The translations under genes were made by a program, and so were the position numbers. A stretch of DNA of 64,000 nt from Bathynomus jamesi. Lineage: Eukaryota > Arthropoda > Malacostraca > Isopoda > Cirolanidae. Position 1 is the first letter of the stretch, and each line of letters starts with the position of its first letter. The notes beneath the pieces were generated by a model, which searched no databases, was not told the origin of the DNA, and saw only the letters and a program-made list of their open reading frames with translations. The stretch covers positions 1,621,501 through 1,685,500 of the forward strand of contig JAJOZX010000087.1 in NCBI GenBank assembly GCA_023014485.1, written 5' to 3'. Below are positions 58,310 to 64,000 of the stretch, piece after piece.

Positions 58310-58652
58310 AGACGAGTTCACGATTGAAAAGCTCGGGTCGGTAGAAATAAACCCTCGATTGGAAAAGCGTGTTTATAAACTTGTGTTTAATAATGTAGCT
58401 AACGATGAACTCTTTGTGCGTGCTTTTGATTGTATTCTAGACGTATTTAAAGATGACTTACCAACCGGTTGTAAAGTGGGAACAAAAATAGTACTGAACG
58501 ATATGAAAGCTCTTCATATCGAGTACAGGTTTCCCTATACTTTAAGCGGTGAAATATTATTAAACCGCATATACTGCGTAATGCAGAGCAATAGTGATGT
58601 AATTGTAGACTCGATTAAGTGCGAGTTTAGTATTTTGGAAATAAAAAAGTGA
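58299..58652 (+). CDS. Polinton accessory protein C, unknown function
   Basis: 117 residues, intact. Acidic N-terminus (MLSEDEFTIEKLGSVEINP) and a predicted alpha/beta pattern to the terminal LEIKK. No known motif. AATAAA at 58,639-58,644 overlaps the stop region and would end the accessory transcript. A C-terminal remnant of the element then gives way to the hAT insertion. Confidence 0.65.
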   Translation: MLSEDEFTIEKLGSVEINPRLEKRVYKLVFNNVANDELFVRAFDCILDVFKDDLPTGCKVGTKIVLNDMKALHIEYRFPYTLSGEILLNRIYCVMQSNSDVIVDSIKCEFSILEIKK

Positions 58653-59326
58653 AATGTATTTATATATTTAACATATTTGTGTGATATTTCTCAGGGCTGT
58701 GGAGTCGGTGATAAAATTTGCCGACTCCAACTCCGACTCCAAAAATTTTAACATTCCGACTCCGACTCCGACTTCAGAAATCTGACTTGCATAATTCCGA
58801 CTCCGACTCCGACTCCGATGGAATGTTAAGGCCAAATTGATTATGATTAGCTTTATTAGGCCAATGGAGATTCATAAACAAGGCATTTCGTCACCACCAC
58901 ATGACTCATCAGGTTACTTAGTGGCTATAACTATGCCTTAATGCCTTTTTTTCTCTTTATTCAAAAATTACAATAAATCCCATAATACAAACTGATTGAA
59001 GCTTAAACAAAATAAAATTATTATTGGTTTAGCAAATTAAAAAGATGTTTTTGTATTATTATAAACATCCGTAACAAAATGTACTAACCTAAACTGAATT
59101 TGTTCTTAAAAAAAGGATCGCTTCCATTAAATCTTCTTTCAGTGATGCTTATCAAAATTATCAAATTGAAATCTAAAAATCTGAAAAAGATTTAGGGTTG
59201 CTAGTACAAATTTTTAAATTTCCTTATTATTAATTATGTTAATTAATTAATTATAATCCTTATTAATTATAAGCAACTATATTTATATATTATTTATATT
59301 TATATATTTATATATTATATATTATA

Positions 59327-60542
59327 CAGGGTGTACATAAAGTCAGGATCCATTTTTGTGAAATAATTATTTTTTTCTATTTTTCTTTCAGAAGCCCTTA
59401 GAATGAATACAGAAGAGCGTGTGGCAATAGTAATTTGGCGAATCGCGGGAAAGAAATACAATGACATCAGAGAGAAGTTTAGAAGGAGATTTCATAAGCC
59501 GGGGCCAATAGACAAGACAATACGAAAATTGGTGAACAAATTTAAACGAACGGATCTGTAAATGATGAAGCAAGATCAGGACGACCGTGTATGTCAGATC
59601 TTACCGTGAATGCAGTACGCGGAATTATCACTGAGGAGCCACGTACGTCCGTTCGTGCTGCATCACACAGACTCGGCCTCCCGACGTCATCTGTGCACAA
59701 AATTCTGAAAGTTAATTTGCAGAAGAAAAGCTATCATTTGCAGGTTTTACATGATTTACATGAGGAAGATTTCCCTCGACGAAGTGCTGTGTGTGCTGAT
59801 CTCGTAGAACAAATCTGGAGTGATAATTTAATGGACAACATTCTCTTTAGTGATGAAGCCACTTTCCATACGTGTGGAAAAGTAAATCGCCATAACTGTC
59901 GAATTTGGGCAGATGAAAGACCGAATGATTTCGTCCAAAATTGGGAAAGAGACTCACATAAAGTTAATGTCTGGATGGGTTTAACAAAATCTAAGGTTTA
60001 TGGTCCTTTTTTCTTTGCTGAAGCTACAGTTACGGGGCTTATTTATCTGGACATGTTGCAGCAATTCCTTGAACCTCAGCTGATTGGGGATAGGATTGTT
60101 AGTACCGTCGTCTATCAACATGATGGTGCTCCTTGTCACTATGCCAAAATTGTTCAGGATTATCTAAATGGCGTTTTCCAAATCGCTGGATCGGACGCGG
60201 AAGCAACAGACCTTGGCCAGCGAGATCACCAGATTTAACCCCTTTAGATTTCTTTGCATGGGGCTTTATCAAATCGCACGTCTATCAGACGAAGATTACG
60301 AGTCTTGAAAACTTACGTACACGTATACGAACTGCTGCAGATAACATAACCCCGCAAATGCTCCAGAATGTGTTTAGAAATGCTGCGGAACGATTTGAGC
60401 TGTGCAGGGATACTGATGGGCGTCGCGTCGAATCCTACTCTTAATTATTTAATAAATGTTACCACTTTATTATTTTATGATTGAATTCCATATAATTTCC
60501 AAGTGCTTCACAAAAATAGATCCTGACTTTATGTACACCCTG
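59327..60542 (+). mobile_element. Mariner-type transposon nested in the hAT element
   Basis: TIRs CAGGGTGTACATAAAGTCAG and inverse, flanked by TA. One transposase gene, frameshifted. Its TIRs share CAGGGTGT with the element starting at 63,114, but the two transposases differ. Confidence 0.9.
59403..60444 (+). pseudogene. Mariner/Tc1-like transposase (DUF4817-type HTH), two frameshifts
   Basis: ATG at 59,403 opens an HTH region (TEERVAIVIWRIAGKKYNDI) that stops at 59,561. The next frame holds the second HTH (TSVRAASHRLGLPTSSVHKI) and catalytic LFSDEATF and QHDGAPCHYA. A second break near 60,190 precedes ARSPDLTPLDFFAWG with the third aspartate. Each break is one small indel. Length would be normal, about 345 residues. 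Confidence 0.85.
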
Positions 60543-60821
60543 TATATTATTTATATTTATATATTTATATATTATATATTATATATTATTTATATATTAT
60601 ATTATATATTAAAACACTAGGTTAAATCTATTTTATTCATAAAATTGAGCTAGGCCTAGCCCTAGGCTGCTATGGTTATAATTGAAGGATTTGCACCGAC
60701 TCCGACTGCGACTTCATCCAACTATGCACTTCCGACTCCGACTCCGACTCCACTCAAAATTGACCGACTCCACGACTCCGACTCCTGACTCCGACTCCGA
60801 CTCCACAGCCCTAATATTTCT

Positions 60822-61175
60822 CCTGTACTGTTATATTGAAGGATATATGATTATATGCATATTCCTCGTTCATATTTCTATTATTATTGATCATTCAAAT
60901 GTATATTTATTTCTATATATCTCCATAATTGTGTGTGTGTGTATATATTTTTTTGATTATATGCATATTCCTCGTTCATATTTCTATTATTATTGATCAT
61001 TCAAATGTATATTTATTTTCTATATATCTCCATTATTGTGTGTGTGTGTGTGTGTGTATATCTCTCCTGTACTGTTATATTGACGGATATATGATTATAT
61101 GCATATTCCTCGTTCATATTTCTATTAATTATTATTGATCATTCAAATGTATATTTATTTTCTATATATTTATAA
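60822..61175. repeat. Three tandem units of about 110-130 bp
   Basis: Units contain ATATGCATATTCCTCGTTCA and TTATTGATCATTCAAATGTA, with (TG)n between them. Non-coding, inside the Polinton right end. Confidence 0.85.
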
Positions 61176-61229
61176 TAAACAGAATGATGCAATGTTGTTT
61201 TACTTAATTGTTTTGGTTAATTTTATCAT

Positions 61230-61567
61230 GTTACGCCTTCTAAACCTACTAGCGGAATTCTAAACCAACTTTTAAGAAAATAAATGGTACAATCTGGCAA
61301 CTGTATACCTGAACAATGGTATCTGGCAACTCTCCATAATAATGTATACAATTAAAACGGTATCTGGCAACTCTCCATAATAATGTATACAATAAAAAGT
61401 GGTATCTGGCAACTCAACCTGAACAAGCCATTTACGCCTTCTAAGCCAACTGGCTGATTAGGAGTCTATAATAATGTCTACAATTAAAATGGTATCTGGC
61501 AACTCTCCATAATAATGTATACAATAAAAAAGTGGTATCTGGCAACTCAACTGAACAAGCCATTTAC
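61230..61567. repeat. Polinton right subterminal tandem repeats
   Basis: Five or more units with GTATCTGGCAACTC and CATAATAATGTATACAAT, punctuated by CGCCTTCTAAGCCAACTGGC. Inverse motif at 39,985-40,110. Confidence 0.8.
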
Positions 61568-61910
61568 GCCTTCTAAGCCAACTGGCTGATTAGGAGCCTA
61601 TAAGACAACGCCTACTCGGCTGAAGTCTTAATATGCACTTGGCTCCTGCCAGGTGAACACCTCTCCTCCTTTCTCTCCTTCTCCTTTCTCTTGGGGGATA
61701 AAGCCGTCTCCAAGTTTCATGACCCCTTGTTGCACCTGCAGCATCCCCCACCCCCTTTTTGCAACACCCTACCCCCCTTTGCAACAATGAGTTGTTGCAT
61801 ACCCCCACCACCCTTTGCAACATTGAGTTGTTGCATATCCCCACTCCTTTGCAACATTACGTAATAATTTGCAACATTCCTGCACTCTCCCCTTTTGCGG
61901 CTATACTACT
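61568..61910. repeat. Polinton right terminal inverted repeat
   Basis: Inverse of 34,202-34,570, ending GGCTATACTACT. The same G/C-rich hairpin units (61,750-61,870) are present with small differences from the left copy. Confidence 0.88.
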
Positions 61911-61916
61911 GTGAAC
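61911..61916. repeat. Polinton target-site duplication, right copy (GTGAAC)
   Basis: Identical to 34,196-34,201. Confidence 0.9.
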
Positions 61917-62110
61917 GAGGACGTATCGCGTGTAACGAAACCGTCCAGAAATGGCAATTTATCATTCGACTCTGTTTCCCCAGTAAATTTAGTGTTCTGA
62001 TGTCGAGAGTTCATGTACTCAAGAAAAAGAGGAGCGTGATCGTTGTGTTTAAACAATATAAAACACTCATCCATTGTGAGAAGCATCCAACCATCCATTG
62101 TGAGGAACAA
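61911..62110 (-). pseudogene. Second PLE, RT segment upstream of the Polinton insertion
   Basis: Minus strand reads ECFILFKHNDHAPLFLEYMN and NDKLPFLDGFVTRD, the region after the YVDD motif in PLE RTs (the YVDD itself is altered here). Continues at 34,201 once one TSD copy is removed. Confidence 0.75.
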
Positions 62111-63113
62111 TTATGGAACCAGATATTATGTTCTATTGAAAGAAATTAAATTTAAACAGAAGTTGTCATTTAAATGTCGTGCTGATGTATCTAATAGTGT
62201 GCATGACCTGCGAGGTCGTGTTTCTTTCATTGATTTTAGGATTTTAACTCAATTTATTAGTAAAATAAATTATGCTTTTCCTAAATTTTCTTTCGAACGT
62301 CAGAATCGTAAGGTTGGTAATTTAGGCTCAAACTGCAATATGGTGCTTGATCCTGACAAAATTATTTTTAATTATTCTAATAGGATATTAAGTGATGAAA
62401 AACATACATATACAATAATTTGGGTTTACAGTTTAAGCTAACTATTTTTAACTTAAATTATTATAATTATTTTTATATTTTGAAAGAGTGTCATAACTTT
62501 GTAATTTGACTCAGAATATTAAACCTTTGTGCGCCGAATTTTGCCATGATTTAAAGTACAGTATTTAGCTTATAAGTTTTACTATTCTTTTAAGAGTTAT
62601 AACTGTAGAGTATTTTGTCCTTTATTTTATTTGTGATTTTAATATAGTGCGAAATCTTAAGTCGGAGACTAATATCATTATCTGTAAACGAGACAAGGGT
62701 AACGGTGTGGTTCTTTTAAATAAGCCGAACTATTTGAATAAGATGACCAATATTTTCTCAGATGTTTCTAAATTTCAGAAGTTGGAAGTAGATGTTTATA
62801 AGTACATTATCAAACTGAAGGACAAAATTAATAATTATCTCAGATCTTTGAAGTCTAATAATATACTGGTTGACTATTATAACAAATTATATTCTTCCGA
62901 TACAGCTCTTGGTATTTTATATGATCTCCCGAAAACTCCTTTTCGCCCGATTTTGTCTGTTATTGGCACTCCTAGTTTTAATTTAGCTAAATTTTAATCC
63001 CTATTATTGATCCCATAACACGTAATCAACATACTTTATATGATTCTTTTATGTTTGTCATTCTTATAAAATCTATTAATAATGCTAGTTATTACATGAC
63101 TAGTTTTGATGTA
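62105..63113 (+). pseudogene. Second PLE, N-terminal and early RT part, inverted
   Basis: Plus strand carries PLE N-terminal sequence (SNSVHDLRGRVSFIDFRIL), then the RT start (IICKRDKGNGVVLLNKPNYL near 62,675-62,740; LGILYDLPKTPFRPILSVI) and motif A beginning YYMTSFDV, where the mariner at 63,114 cuts in. Frames shift near 62,440 and 62,990. Head-to-head junction with the minus-strand part near 62,105. Confidence 0.7.
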
Positions 63114-64000
63114 CAGGGTGTTCGAAAAGTCCCGTCACCCCCTACAAAATGTACATATTGTAATACCAATTTTATTTTTGTGTGATTAATTTAATTTATA
63201 TGTGATTCATTGACAGTTTTTTTTCCTTTTCCAGGTATTAGAGTTGTGTGAACAATGGCAGACCAGTCCACTTACACTGGAGGAAAGGATAGTGATGAGC
63301 ACATGGGCTCATGAAAGGTCACATACTGGCAAAACGATGCATGATATCCAGAATGATTTCAACACAAGATTCAATAAGGCTGCACCACCAAACAAGACGG
63401 TATTACGCTGGGAGAAAAAGCTGTTTGAAACTGGCTCCATCAAGGACAGACCACGGTCAGGAAGACCATCAACGCGAACAGAACAACGTGAAGGCATGAT
63501 TGCGTCGGTGGCTCGTTCACCGAAAAATATTACTTCGGAAACGATCACAAGAATTTGCAGTCCCCATGTCCACAATGAGAGACTACATGACAAAAGATCT
63601 CGGCCCGTCATTTGTTAATGAATTAAGCGATACAGACATGCAGAAACGATATGAAGCCTGTGAACGGTTTTTGCCCGTTTTTCCAACAATTCCTGCACGT
63701 GGAACACTAATTTTTTCTGACGAGTGTGTAATTTACCGTAGCGCCAAAATGAGAAATGTTTACTTCTGGAACAAAGAAAATCCACACTTCTTTGAGGAAC
63801 TGGACCACCATCCACCGCACGTGATGATATGGGCTGCAGATTCTGCCAGGAACTTGTCCGGTCCATATTTTTTTGAGGGTCATGTCAACCAAACTGCTTA
63901 CCTCAACATGTTACGGGACTGGTTTGTGCCTGAGCTCGAACGTTTAGGGCTGCTCGGTCGGATGTGGCTTCAACAAGACAAGGCTCCGGCTCATTTTGCC
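63114..64000 (+). mobile_element. Mariner-type transposon, cut by the window end
   Basis: Left TIR CAGGGTGTTCGAAAAGTCCC follows TA at 63,112-63,113. The transposase runs off the window. Confidence 0.8.
63244..64000 (+). pseudogene. Mariner/Tc1-like transposase (DUF4817-type HTH), partial
   Basis: LTLEERIVMSTWAHERSHTG begins the HTH domain and the GSIKDRPRSGRPS linker follows. A frame change near 63,560 is followed by LIFSDECVIYRSAK with the first aspartate and WLQQDKAPAHFA with the second, at the window edge. No in-frame ATG at the start; TTTTCCAG before 63,236 may be a splice acceptor. Confidence 0.75.

Larger units (their letters stand above)
58692..60813. mobile_element. Non-autonomous hAT element carrying a nested mariner
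   Basis: Ends CAGGGCTGTGGAGTCGG and inverse with subterminal GACTCC repeats; exact 8-bp duplications ATATTTCT at 58,684-58,691 and 60,814-60,821. Without the mariner it is about 0.9 kb and has no transposase. Confidence 0.9.
34202..61910. mobile_element. Complete Polinton/Maverick (polintovirus/adintovirus-like), 27.7 kb with nested insertions
   Basis: Ends AGTAGTATAGCC...GGCTATACTACT, exact 6-bp TSD GTGAAC, and the full core gene set: protein-primed polymerase B, retroviral-type integrase, packaging ATPase, adenain-like protease, major and minor capsid proteins. Three later insertions (LTR element, LINE, hAT plus mariner) add about 9.6 kb; the original is about 18.1 kb. Capsid genes place it with elements thought able to form virions, but several replication genes are frameshifted. 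Confidence 0.93.

Overview
The window looks like nuclear DNA of an invertebrate animal, possibly an arthropod such as a crustacean. That is an inference from very long (TA)n and (GA)n tracts, spliced and poly(A)-signalled genes, and a dense mix of Tc1/mariner, hAT, CR1-type LINE, Penelope-like (PLE), LTR and tRNA-derived SINE sequences. I see no ordinary host gene. Almost every base belongs to a transposon, a virus-like element or a simple repeat, and insertions are nested several layers deep.

Region 1 (1-20,940). A degraded LINE on the minus strand (body 18,144-20,790, apparent 3' end 245-671) is interrupted by a roughly 17.5 kb imperfect palindrome, 672-18,143. Its outer ends match the ends of the Polinton in region 3 (AGTAGTATGGCC against AGTAGTATAGCC). 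Both arms carry an outward-reading, decayed copy of the promoter and first ~60 codons of a Polinton accessory gene. The arms have been invaded by Tc1/mariner elements, a foldback Tc1 derivative, a hammerhead-bearing PLE end, a 267-bp tandem and inverted SINE array and a foldback mariner.

Region 2 (21,098-34,201). A nearly full CR1-type LINE (esterase-bearing ORF1; endonuclease/RT ORF2 with one in-frame stop and one frameshift) is followed by AT-rich relics, an inverted SINE pair, a young 4.26 kb palindromic PLE with a hammerhead ribozyme candidate at each end, and part of a second PLE.

Region 3 (34,202-61,910). A complete Polinton/Maverick (polintovirus/adintovirus-like) sits inside the second PLE, with an exact 6-bp target-site duplication GTGAAC and terminal inverted repeats. 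It carries its own later insertions: a non-autonomous LTR element (34,819-39,949, TSD TCAG), a 5'-truncated LINE (42,062-44,399) and a hAT element with a nested mariner (58,692-60,813, TSD ATATTTCT). Subtracting these leaves about 18 kb, a usual Polinton size. A tight minus-strand block encodes packaging ATPase, a small membrane-type protein, a conserved 250-aa protein, integrase plus chromodomain, penton-like minor capsid, a basic core-like protein, double-jelly-roll major capsid and adenain-like protease. The plus strand encodes protein-primed DNA polymerase B, whose leader exons appear to lie 6 kb upstream, on the far side of the whole antisense block. A further plus-strand module (56,701-58,652) encodes three proteins I do not recognise. 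Capsid, protease and penton frames are open, while ATPase, integrase, the small protein and polB are broken by single frameshifts.

Region 4 (61,911-64,000). The other half of the interrupted PLE, with a head-to-head inversion, is followed by a mariner-type transposon cut by the window end.
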